Notes under the pieces: model-generated
Told to the model about the DNA's origin: nothing
The model's input: only the letters and a program-made list of their open reading frames with translations
The model's database searches: none
Translations under genes and position numbers: made by a program
In this document: positions 1 through 8,303 of the stretch, in pieces
Position numbering within the stretch: position 1 is the stretch's first letter
Layout: each line of letters starts with the position of its first letter
Assembly: GCA_046348855.1 (NCBI GenBank)
Contig: JAXMDK010000017.1
Span: 1-64,000 of the forward strand
DNA from: TMP-24 sp046348855
GTDB taxonomy: Bacteria > Pseudomonadota > Alphaproteobacteria > Rhodobacterales > Rhodobacteraceae
Direction: 5' to 3'
Length of the DNA: 64,000 bases

Positions 1-62
1 GCGCCGCTGGCGGCGCCGCCCCTGGGTGTGGCGGGCGGGATGCCCCGCGCGCGCCTCCGGCG

Positions 63-223
63 GGGATATTTCAGGACAGAAAGTGGAACAGCCTGCCCCC
101 GGGGTGGGGACAGGCTGCACTTCCTGTCGCGGTCATCGGCTTCCCAGCCTGTACCGCCTGCCCATCCTGACCAGCCGGGCTTAACGAGAGGTTAAGGCCC
201 CACTTTCTGTCCGAAAATATCCC
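63..223. repeat. 161-bp element bounded by 24-bp inverted repeats
   Basis: Positions 63-86 and 200-223 are inverted copies of each other with about 22 of 24 positions matching; each arm begins GGGATATTT and ends AGAAAGTGG. The internal ~113 bp carries no open gene and has a smaller CCTGCCCC/GGGGACAGG-type hairpin near its left end. The arms share the GGGATATTT core with hairpin repeats elsewhere in the window. It looks like a small MITE-like or terminator-like intergenic unit downstream of the bestrophin gene. The first 269 bases hold no supportable gene. Confidence 0.6.
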
Positions 224-269
224 GGGAGGGTGCGGGAGGGCAGCGCCCTCCCGCCTTTTGTGCCGCCGG

Positions 270-1166
270 TCAGCTCAGGTAGTAGTCCACCGGCTCGAGC
301 CGCGCGGGCGGGGCTTCGCCAAGGTGCGGCGCCAGGCCGACCTCGATCGTCCGGCACAGCGCGTCGAGAGGCAGGCCGTTGAGGGTCGCGCCGAACGGGT
401 GCGACAGTTCCTCGGTCACTTCCGCCAGGCCGAAGAACACATAGGCGACGATCGCGGTGAAGACCGGGGCCATCCAGCCGGCGGGTCCGATCAGCGCCAG
501 CGGCAGGAGCAGGCAGTAGAGATAGCAGGTGCGGAAAACCAATAGCGAATAGACGAAGGGCAGAGGCGTCGCCGCGATCCGTTCACAGCCGGCCTGCTGG
601 AGCGCGATGCTGGCGAGCCGGGTGGTCAGGGTACGGCTGCCGAAGCCGTCGATCTCGCCCGCGGCCTGGCCGGCGGCGATCTCGGCGGCCAGCGCGTCGA
701 GCGCGGCGCAGGGCGGATGGGCGGCGTCGGCAAAGGGTCCGGCGCCCGCCGCAAGGGCGGCGGCGTCTGGCGTCTGGCGGCGCAGGTTCAGTCGGTGCAA
801 ATGGACGAAGGCCCGCGCCAGCCGCAGGATGGCGGTGCGGCGGCCTTCGCCCGACACGCAGATCGCGCATTCCCGGCCCAGCGCCCGGAGATCGGCAACC
901 AGCCCGCCCCACAGCCGCCGCGCCTCCCACCAGCGGTCGTAGGCGGCGTTGTTGCGAAAGCCCAGGAACAGCGACAGGGCGATACCGAAGACGGTGAAGG
1001 GTGTCGCCTCAAGCCGCGGCATGAGCAGCATGCCGGAGCGGTCCAGCCCGACCAGCAGCGCCGAAAAGGCCGCGAACCCCAGGATCGGGCCGGCGATGCG
1101 CGGCAGGACCGAACCCCGGAGCGCGAACAGCAGTTGCCACAGGCCCGGCTTGTCGCGGACGATCAC
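270..1166 (-). CDS. bestrophin-like (UPF0187) membrane channel
   Basis: A 298-residue inner-membrane protein of the bestrophin/YneE family, whose members form pentameric ion channels. The hallmark stretch FLGFRNNAAYDRWWEARR lies at about residues 67-84, after a first hydrophobic helix (about residues 20-40). Another membrane region (FRTCYLYCLLLPLALIG, then a VFTAIVAYVFFG helix) precedes the family-typical E-E-L-x-x-P-F-G segment near the C-terminus. The start is a GTG overlapping the purD stop (GTGA), so the gene is translationally coupled behind purD. Substrate ion and physiological role cannot be read from sequence. Length matches bacterial homologues, so the gene looks intact. Confidence 0.85.
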   Translation of the reverse strand: MIVRDKPGLWQLLFALRGSVLPRIAGPILGFAAFSALLVGLDRSGMLLMPRLEATPFTVFGIALSLFLGFRNNAAYDRWWEARRLWGGLVADLRALGRECAICVSGEGRRTAILRLARAFVHLHRLNLRRQTPDAAALAAGAGPFADAAHPPCAALDALAAEIAAGQAAGEIDGFGSRTLTTRLASIALQQAGCERIAATPLPFVYSLLVFRTCYLYCLLLPLALIGPAGWMAPVFTAIVAYVFFGLAEVTEELSHPFGATLNGLPLDALCRTIEVGLAPHLGEAPPARLEPVDYYLS

Positions 1167-2428
1167 GCCAGCGCCCGCCAGCCGATGTCGCGCCGGCAGA
1201 AGCCGCCGGGCCAGTCGATACCGTCGACCATCGCATAGGCGCGGTCGCGCGCCTCGGCGAGCGTCGCGCCTCGCGCGGTGACATTCAGCACCCGCCCGCC
1301 GGTCGCCGTCACCTTGCCGTCGCAGAGTGCGGTGCCGGCGTGAAAAACCATCTGTTCGCTGGTTTCCGGCAGCGCGTCCAGGCCGCCGATGGCGCTGCCC
1401 TTGGCGTAGGCCCCCGGATAGCCCTGCGCCGCCATCACCACTGTCAGCGCGTGATCGTCGGCCCAGTTGACCCGGGCTTCGGCCAGCCGCCCCTCGGCGC
1501 AGGCCAGCATCAGGTCGAGCGCCTGCGCCCCGAGCCGCATCATCAGCACCTGGGTTTCGGGGTCGCCGAAGCGGGCGTTGTATTCGACCAGGCGGGCGCG
1601 GCCGTCGGCGATCATCAGCCCGGCATAGAGGACACCCTGGTAGGGGGTGCCGCGGCGGGCCATTTCGGCGATGGTCGGCTTGACGATTTCTTCCAGTGCC
1701 TGCGCGGCGATGGCATCGGTCAGGACCGGCGCCGGCGAATAGGCGCCCATGCCGCCGGTGTTGGGGCCGGTGTCGCCGTCGCCCACGCGCTTGTGGTCCT
1801 GCGCGGTCCCGATGGGCAGCACGTTCCGCCCGTCGCTGAGGACGAAGAACGAGGCCTCTTCGCCGGCCATGAACTCCTCGACCACCACCTCGGCGCCGGC
1901 CGCGCCCATCGATCCCCCGAACATGTCGCTGACCGCCGCCTCGGCCTCGGGCAATGTCATGGCCACCACCACGCCCTTGCCGGCCGCCAGCCCGTCGGCC
2001 TTGATGACGATCGGCGCGCCCTTGGCCCGCACATGGGCAAGGCAGGCCGCCCGGTCGGCAAAGCGCGCCCAGCCGGCGGTGGGCGCGCCGGCGGCGTCGC
2101 AGATTTCCTTGGTGAAGGCCTTGGAGGCTTCCAGCCGCGCCGCCGCCGCCGAAGGCCCGAAGGTCAGGACGCCGGCAGCCCGCAGCGCGTCGGCCACGCC
2201 CGCCGCCAGCGGCGCCTCGGGGCCGACGATGACGAAATCGACGGCGTTTTCGGCGGCGAAGCTCGCCACCGCCGCCCCGTCGAGAATGTCGAGATCGGCG
2301 CATTCGGCGATGACCGCGATGCCGGCATTGCCCGGCGCCACGATCAGCCGGTCGCATTTGGGGTTCTGCTGGACCGCCCAGGCCAGCGCATGTTCGCGCC
2401 CGCCGCCGCCGAGGATAAGAATGTTCAC
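1163..2428 (-). CDS. purD: phosphoribosylamine-glycine ligase
   Basis: A 421-residue cytoplasmic ATP-grasp enzyme that joins glycine to 5-phosphoribosylamine, giving GAR in de novo purine synthesis. The N-terminal GGGGREHAL motif is at residues 7-15, the ATP-grasp lysine loop KADGLAAGKG at 143-152, and GPNTGGMGAYSP at 221-232. NARFGDPETQ, with metal-binding Glu and Asn, follows. The open frame extends 32 codons upstream, but the GTG at 2428 (V-N-I-L-I-L-G-G-G-G) gives the family-standard N-terminus and length. The gene is divergent from xseA with a 67-bp gap and is followed by an overlapping bestrophin gene. No damage is seen. Confidence 0.95.
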   Translation of the reverse strand: MNILILGGGGREHALAWAVQQNPKCDRLIVAPGNAGIAVIAECADLDILDGAAVASFAAENAVDFVIVGPEAPLAAGVADALRAAGVLTFGPSAAAARLEASKAFTKEICDAAGAPTAGWARFADRAACLAHVRAKGAPIVIKADGLAAGKGVVVAMTLPEAEAAVSDMFGGSMGAAGAEVVVEEFMAGEEASFFVLSDGRNVLPIGTAQDHKRVGDGDTGPNTGGMGAYSPAPVLTDAIAAQALEEIVKPTIAEMARRGTPYQGVLYAGLMIADGRARLVEYNARFGDPETQVLMMRLGAQALDLMLACAEGRLAEARVNWADDHALTVVMAAQGYPGAYAKGSAIGGLDALPETSEQMVFHAGTALCDGKVTATGGRVLNVTARGATLAEARDRAYAMVDGIDWPGGFCRRDIGWRALA

Positions 2429-2495
2429 CCGCGCCCCCGCTTCCGCTTCGCCTGCCGGCGTCATAAGGTGCGTCGGAACCCGAGACAAGCGAGCC

Positions 2496-3968
2496 ATGGA
2501 CATTTTCGAAGACCGCCCCGGCAATGCCCCCGAATATACCGTCTCGGAAATCTCGGGCGCGGTGAAGCGCGTGATCGAGGGCGAGTTCGCCCATGTCCGT
2601 GTCCGGGGCGAGATCAGCCGGGTGTCGCGCCCGGCCTCGGGGCACCTCTACTTCGACCTGAAGGACGACCGTGCCGTCATCGCTGCAGTCAGCTGGAAAG
2701 GGCAGGCGGCGCGCATGACCGTGCGGCCGGAGGAAGGGCTGGAAGTGATCGCCATCGGTCGGCTGACCACCTTTCCCGGCCAGTCCAAGTACCAGTTGAT
2801 CGTCGAGGATCTGGTGCCGGCGGGTGCCGGCGCGCTGATGGTCATGCTGGAAAAACGCAAGGCGGCGCTGGCGGCCGAGGGCCTGTTCGCGCCCGAACGC
2901 AAGAAGCCGATCCCCTATCTGCCCGAGGTGATCGGCGTCGTCACCTCGCCATCGGGCGCGGTGATCCGCGACATCCTGCACCGGCTGCGCGACCGTTTCC
3001 CGCGCCGGGTCGTCATCTGGCCGGTGGCCGTCCAGGGGGAAAAATGCGCCCCCGAGGTGGCCGCGGCGATTCGCGGCTTCAACGGGCTGGTCCCCGGCGG
3101 CCCGGTGCCGCGCCCCGATCTCATCATCGTCGCGCGCGGCGGCGGCTCGATCGAGGACCTGTGGGGTTTCAACGAGGAGATCGTCGTGCGCGCCGCTGCC
3201 GCCTCGGCGATCCCGCTGATCTCGGCGGTCGGCCACGAGACCGACACGACGCTGATCGACCATGCCGCCGACCGACGGGCGCCGACCCCCACGGCGGCGG
3301 CGGAAATGGCGGTGCCGGTGCGGGCCGAACTCTTGGCCTGGGCCGCCGAACAGGGCGCGCGGCTGATCCGTACCAGTCGCCAGCGGCTCGACCAGCGCGG
3401 CCAGCGGCTGGCCGACCTGGCGCGCGGCTTGGGGCGGCCCGAATCGCTGGTCCAGCCGGCGCGGCAACGCTTCGACCTGTGGTCCGACCGGTTGCCCCTG
3501 GCGCTGCGGATGGCGGCGGCGCGCAAGCGGGCGGGGTTTGCGGCGCTGTCCGGGCGGGTCAGCCCGGCGCTTCTGCTGCGGTTCCTGGTGACCGAGCGCA
3601 AGAGCCTGACCGACCGGGCCGGCCGGCTGGCCCCGGCGCTGGCGCGGCTGGCGCGCGATGCGCGGCGTGACTGCGAACGCCAGCGGGTCCGGCTCGACGA
3701 TCTGGGCCTCCGGCTGACGCAAGCCCTGACCACACGGCAGCGCGCCCTTTCCGACCGGCTGGCGGCACTCGACCGCACCCGGACCTCGCTTGGCTACCAG
3801 CAGACGCTGGCGCGGGGCTTCGCGGTCGTGCGCGCCGACGGCAAAGTGGCCACCAGCCGCGCCGCGGCCGCTGGGGCGCGGCGGCTGGAGATCGAGTTCC
3901 ACGATGGCAGGCTGGCGGCAGAACCGCTGTCGGGACCGTCGAAACCCGATCAGGGCACGCTCTTCTGA
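2496..3968 (+). CDS. xseA: exodeoxyribonuclease VII large subunit
   Basis: A 490-residue catalytic subunit of ExoVII, which with XseB degrades single-stranded DNA. The N-terminal OB fold covers about residues 15-110. The conserved nuclease core includes VVTSPSGAVIRDI (148-160), RGGGSIEDLWGFNEE (214-228) and SAVGHETD followed by RAPTPTAAAE (243-270). A long Arg/Leu-rich helical region (about 280-440) matches the coiled-coil arm, and a C-terminal domain closes with GFAVVRADGK. Translation starts at ATG 2496, the first Met matching the family N-terminus. xseB is not in this window. A repeat hairpin lies directly downstream. Confidence 0.95.
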   Translation: MDIFEDRPGNAPEYTVSEISGAVKRVIEGEFAHVRVRGEISRVSRPASGHLYFDLKDDRAVIAAVSWKGQAARMTVRPEEGLEVIAIGRLTTFPGQSKYQLIVEDLVPAGAGALMVMLEKRKAALAAEGLFAPERKKPIPYLPEVIGVVTSPSGAVIRDILHRLRDRFPRRVVIWPVAVQGEKCAPEVAAAIRGFNGLVPGGPVPRPDLIIVARGGGSIEDLWGFNEEIVVRAAAASAIPLISAVGHETDTTLIDHAADRRAPTPTAAAEMAVPVRAELLAWAAEQGARLIRTSRQRLDQRGQRLADLARGLGRPESLVQPARQRFDLWSDRLPLALRMAAARKRAGFAALSGRVSPALLLRFLVTERKSLTDRAGRLAPALARLARDARRDCERQRVRLDDLGLRLTQALTTRQRALSDRLAALDRTRTSLGYQQTLARGFAVVRADGKVATSRAAAAGARRLEIEFHDGRLAAEPLSGPSKPDQGTLF

Positions 3969-3970
3969 TC

Positions 3971-4020
3971 CTTCTTCCGTTGGCAAATATCCCGGGGGGT
4001 GCGGGGGGCAGAGCCCCCCG
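3971..4020. repeat. dispersed GGGATATTTG hairpin element, copy A
   Basis: Directly after xseA, CTTCCGTTGGCAAATATCCC (3974-3993) is followed by a G-rich run and a perfect 8-bp hairpin, CGGGGGGC/GCCCCCCG, at 4002-4009 and 4013-4020. Read on the minus strand it is hairpin, C-rich spacer, GGGATATTTG, then CCAACGGAAG. The same order occurs at 7450-7511. The hairpin may end xseA transcription. Confidence 0.6.
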
Positions 4021-4059
4021 CGGGTCGCCGCGCAGTCGGCGAAAACTTGCAGGGGCGGC

Positions 4060-4461
4060 TCAGACCCCCACGTCGGGCCCCAGACAGGCCATCGGCGCCG
4101 GGCTCGACTGGCGGGCGACCAGCGGCGGCTGATCTATCGGCGCGCCGACGAAACTGCCTTCCAGCCCCTCGGCTGTCTGGCGGAAGGTCCAGCATTGCGG
4201 CGTGCCCGGCAGGTCTTCGTAGCTGAAACAGATCTGGTCGCCGTTGGCCTGCCATTCGCCCTTCTTGCAGTCCTGCCCGGTGAAGGCCCAGATGACGCGG
4301 TGGCCGGGCAGATATTGTTCGGCGCCGTAGGACTGGCCCTCGAGCGTGTAGAAGAAGGTGCGCCCGGTGGTCAGCGCCTCGAACGCGCCGGGGTCGAGCG
4401 GTGCCGCGACCAGTGCCGAAGCCCGCAGGATCGCGACGGTCAGGGCGACGACTGCCTTCAT
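4060..4461 (-). CDS. small secreted protein of unknown function
   Basis: A 133-residue protein with a cleavable-type signal peptide (Met-Lys, hydrophobic run, SALVAA at about residues 15-20). The mature part is soluble and has three Cys in GQDCKKGEW, QICFSYED and PQCWTF, which could form a disulphide in the periplasm. The pattern YTLEGQSYGAEQYLPG followed by R-V-I-W-A-F is typical of small Rhodobacterales exported proteins; I do not know a function. Its ATG overlaps the stop of the upstream AlkB-like gene (ATGA at 4458-4461), so the two are co-transcribed and coupled. Confidence 0.75.
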   Translation of the reverse strand: MKAVVALTVAILRASALVAAPLDPGAFEALTTGRTFFYTLEGQSYGAEQYLPGHRVIWAFTGQDCKKGEWQANGDQICFSYEDLPGTPQCWTFRQTAEGLEGSFVGAPIDQPPLVARQSSPAPMACLGPDVGV

Positions 4462-5519
4462 CGCGCCGCCCGCGGCCGGGGCAGGCGGCCGTCCATGACC
4501 CGGCGCCACAGCGGCGGCACCAGCGCCAGCGTCGCCATCACCGGCAGCGACCAGGGCAACAGCGGCGCGCGGCCCTCTGGCGACAGTTCCAGCGCCGGAT
4601 AGGGGCGGGCGGGGTGCAGGTGGTGGTCGGCATGGCGCGGCGCGTGCAGCATCATCCAGCCGGAAAACGGGTCGGGCGCGTCCCAGCTGTGGGCCGGGCC
4701 GAAGGGCTCGTAGGCGTCCGGCCCGGTCTTTTGCCGCTCCAGCCCGTAATGCTGCACATAGTCCGACAGCAGAAGCTGGACCTGCGCATGGGCCGACAGC
4801 AACAGCCAGACCAGCAAGCCCAGCGGGCCGAAGGCCAGGGTGACGCCGATGGCCACGGCGAGACTGCCACCCAGATAGACAAGATAGGGGTTCGCCCAAG
4901 CACCGCCCGCCACCCCCTGGCCCTCGCGCCGGCCGCGCTCCATCTCGTAGCCGGCCACGAACTCGCCGGGCCAGGCGCGGGCAAGGAAGGCATAGAAGCT
5001 TTCGCCCGCCGCGGCCGAGTTGGGATCGTCGGGGGTGGCGGCAAAGCGGTGGTGGACCAGCCGGTGCGCCGAGGTGTGATGGCCGTAAAGAAGCGACACA
5101 TAGACCCACAGCCCCAACCGGAACGGCAGGCGCGCCGGCTGGTGGATCAGTTCGTGGGCGACCGGGTTCGAAACCTGGCCGAACCACAGGCCGAAGCCCA
5201 GGAAACAGGCGATCCAGCCGCCGGGGCCCAGCCCGGTGTCGCCCGCCAGCGCGAAGACCGCGAAAGCCAGCAGCGGAAAGTGCAGCGCGCCGAGCCCGAC
5301 CGCGAGCCCGCCGGTCCAGCGGTCTCCCTCGGTCGGCGGGCGGGGCGCCAACAGCCGGCGGCCCAGCCGGTCGGCGGCGGCAAGAAAGAGGGTGATCCAC
5401 AGGAAGGCGAACCAGGCCCATCCGCCGCCGGCCAGCGCCCCGATGACCAGAAGGACTGCCGGCGACAGGCTGGCCGCGGCAAAAGGCCAGACGGGATGGG
5501 CAAGCGGAGGCGGGCGCAT
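4458..5519 (-). CDS. AlkB-like membrane di-iron hydroxylase/desaturase
   Basis: A 353-residue integral membrane protein with the histidine boxes of the alkane 1-monooxygenase/fatty-acid desaturase superfamily: HELIHQ (122-127), HHTSAHRLVHH (147-157, followed by TPDDPNS), DYVQHYGLER (253-262) and RHADHH (295-300). The HYG motif with its spacing points to AlkB rather than acyl-CoA desaturases. Several hydrophobic segments lie before box 1 and around 212-250. It should bind two irons and hydroxylate a hydrophobic substrate using reduced rubredoxin or ferredoxin; no electron-donor gene is adjacent. The start at 5519 was chosen because upstream codons are Arg/Pro-rich and unlike the family. Substrate is unknown. 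Confidence 0.8.
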   Translation of the reverse strand: MRPPPLAHPVWPFAAASLSPAVLLVIGALAGGGWAWFAFLWITLFLAAADRLGRRLLAPRPPTEGDRWTGGLAVGLGALHFPLLAFAVFALAGDTGLGPGGWIACFLGFGLWFGQVSNPVAHELIHQPARLPFRLGLWVYVSLLYGHHTSAHRLVHHRFAATPDDPNSAAAGESFYAFLARAWPGEFVAGYEMERGRREGQGVAGGAWANPYLVYLGGSLAVAIGVTLAFGPLGLLVWLLLSAHAQVQLLLSDYVQHYGLERQKTGPDAYEPFGPAHSWDAPDPFSGWMMLHAPRHADHHLHPARPYPALELSPEGRAPLLPWSLPVMATLALVPPLWRRVMDGRLPRPRAAR

Positions 5520-5644
5520 GGCGAAACACCGGGCAGAGGGCAGAGGCCGGACGCAACGGCAAGGCTGGTCCTGCCGTCGATCCTGCCCCATCCTTGCGCC
5601 AGATGCGAGGGGTTGCCGGCGGGCGGCGGAAAGGCAGGGGGCGG

Positions 5645-6277
5645 ATGGTGCTTGAGACTGTTTGCATGATGGCGGGCGCGGGTCTGGCGGTGGCCTATGG
5701 CATGGCCCATGCCGGGGAGCCGGCTTCGTGGGCCGGGTCGGCACTCAAGATCGGCAGCGTGCTGGCCCTGGCGGCGGGCGGCCTGGCGGCCGGGGCGCCG
5801 GGGCTGATCGTGGCCGGGCTGTTCCTGGGGGCGGCGGGCGATTTCTGCCTGTCGCGGTCCGGCGACCGCTGGTTTCTGGCCGGGATGGCGGCGTTCGGGG
5901 CGGGGCACCTGGCCTATGTGCTGGCGCTGTGGCACGGGCTGCCGGGCTGGGTGGCCCTGGCTGCCGTTGTGGCGCTGGCGCTGTCGACCGAGGCCTGGCT
6001 GATCCCGCGCACTGGCGCGCTGCGGGGACCGGTCCGGGCCTATGTCCTGCTGATCTCGGCGATGGCGCTGGCGGCGCTGGGGCTTGGCCGCACCGCGCCG
6101 CTGATCGTGGCCGGGGCGGGGCTGTTTCTGGGGTCCGACATGCTGCTGGCGCTCGACCGTTTCGTCCTCGGCCCCTCCGCGACCGGCCGGCCGGCGCTGG
6201 CCCGGCTGGTCTGGGCGAGCTACTGGATCGGGCAGGCGCTGATCCTTCTGGGCGGCGTGGCGCTGACGTCGGGTTGA
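5645..6277 (+). CDS. YhhN/TMEM86 family membrane protein (lysoplasmalogenase-like)
   Basis: A 210-residue, almost wholly hydrophobic protein with about seven or eight membrane segments. The conserved family features GAAGDFCLS and FGAGHLAYV are near residues 60-95, and a GSDMLLALDRF motif is near the C-terminus. Relatives include lysoplasmalogenases, which cleave the vinyl-ether bond of lysoplasmalogens, but most bacterial members are untested. It is divergent from the AlkB-like gene. ATG 5645 was chosen over an in-frame ATG 51 bp upstream because the added residues are Arg/Gly-rich and atypical. Confidence 0.8.
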   Translation: MVLETVCMMAGAGLAVAYGMAHAGEPASWAGSALKIGSVLALAAGGLAAGAPGLIVAGLFLGAAGDFCLSRSGDRWFLAGMAAFGAGHLAYVLALWHGLPGWVALAAVVALALSTEAWLIPRTGALRGPVRAYVLLISAMALAALGLGRTAPLIVAGAGLFLGSDMLLALDRFVLGPSATGRPALARLVWASYWIGQALILLGGVALTSG

Positions 6278-6345
6278 CGCGCCCCTTCCATCGCGAGGCC
6301 GAATTGACTAGGTGATGGGAAACGGCCATCGGGGCGAACGCACGC

Positions 6346-7419
6346 ATGTCATTCTTCAACAAGCTCAAGGATCGCCTGTTCAAGTCCTCCAGCCGGCTTG
6401 ACGAGGGGCTGGCCGAGATTGTCGCCGATGCGCCGGCCGCTGAGCCAGCTGCCGAGCCGGTTGCTGCCGAACCTGTCGCTGATCTGACGCCGGCGACGCC
6501 AGCCACGCCCGCCGCCGAACCCGGCCCGGCCCGGCCCGGCCTGATCGGGCGGCTGTTCGGGGCCGCACGCCCCGAGGCCGAGCCCCGCCGCGTCCTGGAC
6601 GACGCGATGCTGGAAAGCCTCGAGGAATTGCTGATCCGTTCCGACATGGGCGTGGAGACGGCGCTGCGCGTCGCCGCCAACCTGGCCGAGGGGCGGATGG
6701 GCCAGCGCCTGTCGGTCACCGAGATCAAGGGGCTGCTGGCCGACGAGATCGCCCGGATCATGGAGCCGGTGGCGCGGCCGATGCCGATCTATGCCAAGCG
6801 CCCGCAGGTGGTGCTGGTGGTCGGGGTCAACGGGTCGGGCAAGACGACGACCATCGGCAAGCTGGCCAGCCAGTTCCGCGCCGCCGGCAAGCAGGTGGTG
6901 ATCGCGGCGGGCGACACGTTCCGCGCCGCGGCGGTCGAGCAGTTGCAGGTCTGGGGCGCGCGGGCCGGGGTGCCGGTCCTGACCGCGCCGGAAGGGTCCG
7001 ACCCGGCCTCGCTGGCCTTCGACGCGATGAGCCGGGCCGAGGCCGACGGCGCCGACCTTCTGTTGATCGACACGGCCGGGCGGCTGCAGAACCGCCAGGA
7101 CCTGATGGAGGAACTGGCCAAGATCGTCAGGGTGATCCGCAAGAAGGACCCCGACGCGCCGCACAACACGCTTCTGGTGCTGGACGCCACCACCGGGCAG
7201 AACGCGCTGAGCCAGGTCGAGATCTTCCGCAAGCTGGCCGACGTGTCGGGGCTGGTGATGACCAAGCTGGACGGGACCGCCAAGGGCGGTGTGCTGGTGG
7301 CGCTGGCCGACCGTTTCGGCCTGCCGATCCATGCGATCGGCGTCGGCGAGCAGATCGACGATCTGGCCCCGTTCGACCCGGCCGACTTCGCCCGGGCGCT
7401 GGTCGGGGCGGGCGCGTGA
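6346..7419 (+). CDS. ftsY: signal recognition particle receptor FtsY
   Basis: A 357-residue GTPase that docks SRP-ribosome complexes at the inner membrane for co-translational insertion. A short Ala/Pro/Glu-rich acidic linker (about residues 25-80) precedes the helical N domain (about 85-140). The GTPase domain shows G1 GVNGSGKT (160-167), DTFRAAA (190-196), DTAGR (242-246) and TKLDGTAKGG (306-315). The N-terminus MSFFNKLKDRLFKSSS can form a membrane-binding amphipathic helix. The linker is short compared with E. coli FtsY, as usual in alphaproteobacteria. yciB follows after a 118-bp gap that holds a repeat hairpin. Confidence 0.97.
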   Translation: MSFFNKLKDRLFKSSSRLDEGLAEIVADAPAAEPAAEPVAAEPVADLTPATPATPAAEPGPARPGLIGRLFGAARPEAEPRRVLDDAMLESLEELLIRSDMGVETALRVAANLAEGRMGQRLSVTEIKGLLADEIARIMEPVARPMPIYAKRPQVVLVVGVNGSGKTTTIGKLASQFRAAGKQVVIAAGDTFRAAAVEQLQVWGARAGVPVLTAPEGSDPASLAFDAMSRAEADGADLLLIDTAGRLQNRQDLMEELAKIVRVIRKKDPDAPHNTLLVLDATTGQNALSQVEIFRKLADVSGLVMTKLDGTAKGGVLVALADRFGLPIHAIGVGEQIDDLAPFDPADFARALVGAGA

Positions 7420-7449
7420 TGGCGGCGCGGCGGCTGGTGGCGGCGGAAA

Positions 7450-7511
7450 GGGGGCTGTCTGCCCCCTCGGCGCTGACGCGCCTCACCCCCGAGGATACTT
7501 GCCAACGGAAG
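7450..7511. repeat. dispersed GGGATATTTG hairpin element, copy B
   Basis: A GGGGGC/GCCCCC hairpin (7450-7455 and 7461-7466) is followed by CACCCCCGAGGATACTTGCC and AACGGAAG. It is the same module as at 3971-4020 in the opposite orientation, with two substitutions in the GGGATATTTG core. It separates ftsY from yciB. Confidence 0.55.
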
Positions 7512-7537
7512 ATGTGCACGGGCGCGGAGGCAGGCCG

Positions 7538-8152
7538 ATGAGCGGCGGCAGAAAGATCAGCCCCTGGGTCAAGAGCGCGCTGGAACTGGGGCCGGTGCTG
7601 GTGTTCTTCGCCGCCTTCGTCGGGTTCAAGGCGCGGACGGTCACCATCGCGGGCACCGAATACGGCGGCTTCGTGCTGGCGACGGCGCTGTTCGTGCCGG
7701 TGCTGGTGGCGTCGACGCTGATCCTGTGGCGGCTGACCGGGCGGCTGTCGGCGATGCAGGTGGTGACGCTGGTCCTGGTGGTGGTGTTCGGCGGCCTGTC
7801 GGTCTGGTTCAACGATCCGCGCTTCTTCAAGATGAAGGTGACGCTGATCTACCTGCTGTTCGCGGGGGTTCTGGGCTTTGGCCTCTGGCGTGGCCAGTCC
7901 TATCTGGCGCTGGTGATGGACGAAGCGCTGCCGATGGCCCGGGAAGGCTGGATGATCCTGACGCGGCGGATGGCGATGCTGTTCGCGGGCCTGGCCGTGG
8001 CCAACGAGGCGATCTGGCGCAATCTCAGCGACCAGTTGTGGGTGGATTTCAAGACCTTCGGCCTGCCGGCGGTGATGGTGCTGTTCTTCCTGGCACAGGC
8101 GCGGCTTTTCGAGAAATATTCGACCGACCAGCGGCCCGGCGACAAGAGCTGA
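7538..8152 (+). CDS. inner-membrane septation protein A family (YciB/IspZ)
   Basis: A 204-residue polytopic inner-membrane protein of the YciB (intracellular septation A) family, implicated in envelope and cell-division homeostasis. After the family-typical opening SPWVKSALELGPVLVFFAAF come five to six hydrophobic helices. Conserved features seen are the FNDPRFFKMK segment after the third helix, a G-x-x-W-x-x-L-x-x-R-M-A stretch, and an aromatic W-V-D-F-K-T-F motif before the last helix. ATG 7538 is preceded by GGAGG about 8 nt upstream. It follows ftsY, a common order in Rhodobacterales. Confidence 0.85.
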   Translation: MSGGRKISPWVKSALELGPVLVFFAAFVGFKARTVTIAGTEYGGFVLATALFVPVLVASTLILWRLTGRLSAMQVVTLVLVVVFGGLSVWFNDPRFFKMKVTLIYLLFAGVLGFGLWRGQSYLALVMDEALPMAREGWMILTRRMAMLFAGLAVANEAIWRNLSDQLWVDFKTFGLPAVMVLFFLAQARLFEKYSTDQRPGDKS

Positions 8153-8170
8153 GGGCGTGCCGCCGCGCCG

Positions 8171-8199
8171 TTGACCCTTCCCGACGGTTCCTGTAAGGG
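8171..8199 (+). promoter_or_regulatory. putative sigma-70 promoter of metZ
   Basis: TTGACC (8171-8176) and TAAGGG (8194-8199) are separated by 17 bp and lie immediately upstream of the riboswitch. The -35 box is strong and the -10 box weak. Position, rather than sequence alone, supports the call. Confidence 0.4.
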
Positions 8200-8202
8200 G
8201 AG

Positions 8203-8262
8203 GGCGTGGCGCTTTGCTGACCGGATTGCGGGCCACGTTAAACAAGCCGCTAAAAGGGTTGG
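8203..8262 (+). ncRNA. SAM-II riboswitch controlling metZ
   Basis: The leader matches the SAM-II aptamer: the P1 strand CGTGGC (8205-8210), the U-rich CTTTGCTGACCGGATTGCGG loop region, the closing GCCACG (8232-8237), then GTTAAACAAGCCGCTAAAA, the conserved A-rich pseudoknot strand. SAM-II folds as an H-type pseudoknot and represses methionine genes when S-adenosylmethionine is abundant. Its position just upstream of metZ is the classic alphaproteobacterial arrangement. An intrinsic terminator follows directly and may provide the off-state. Confidence 0.88.
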
Positions 8263-8269
8263 AGGCATC

Positions 8270-8303
8270 AGCCCCCGCCGTATCCCGGTCGGGGGCTTTT
8301 TTG
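8270..8303 (+). terminator. intrinsic terminator of the metZ leader
   Basis: GCCCCCG (8271-8277) pairs with CGGGGGC (8290-8296), with a small inner CCG/CGG stem, followed by TTTTTTGTT. It lies between the SAM-II aptamer and the metZ ribosome-binding site (CCGGAGG, about 8307-8313), as expected for a transcriptional attenuator. Confidence 0.7.

Noticed and set aside
270..3986. Very long open frame on the minus strand across xseA and purD (over 1,200 codons).
   Set aside because: Only its last ~298 codons (bestrophin) are real; the rest is antisense or out of frame to purD and xseA, and stays open because the DNA is so GC-rich.
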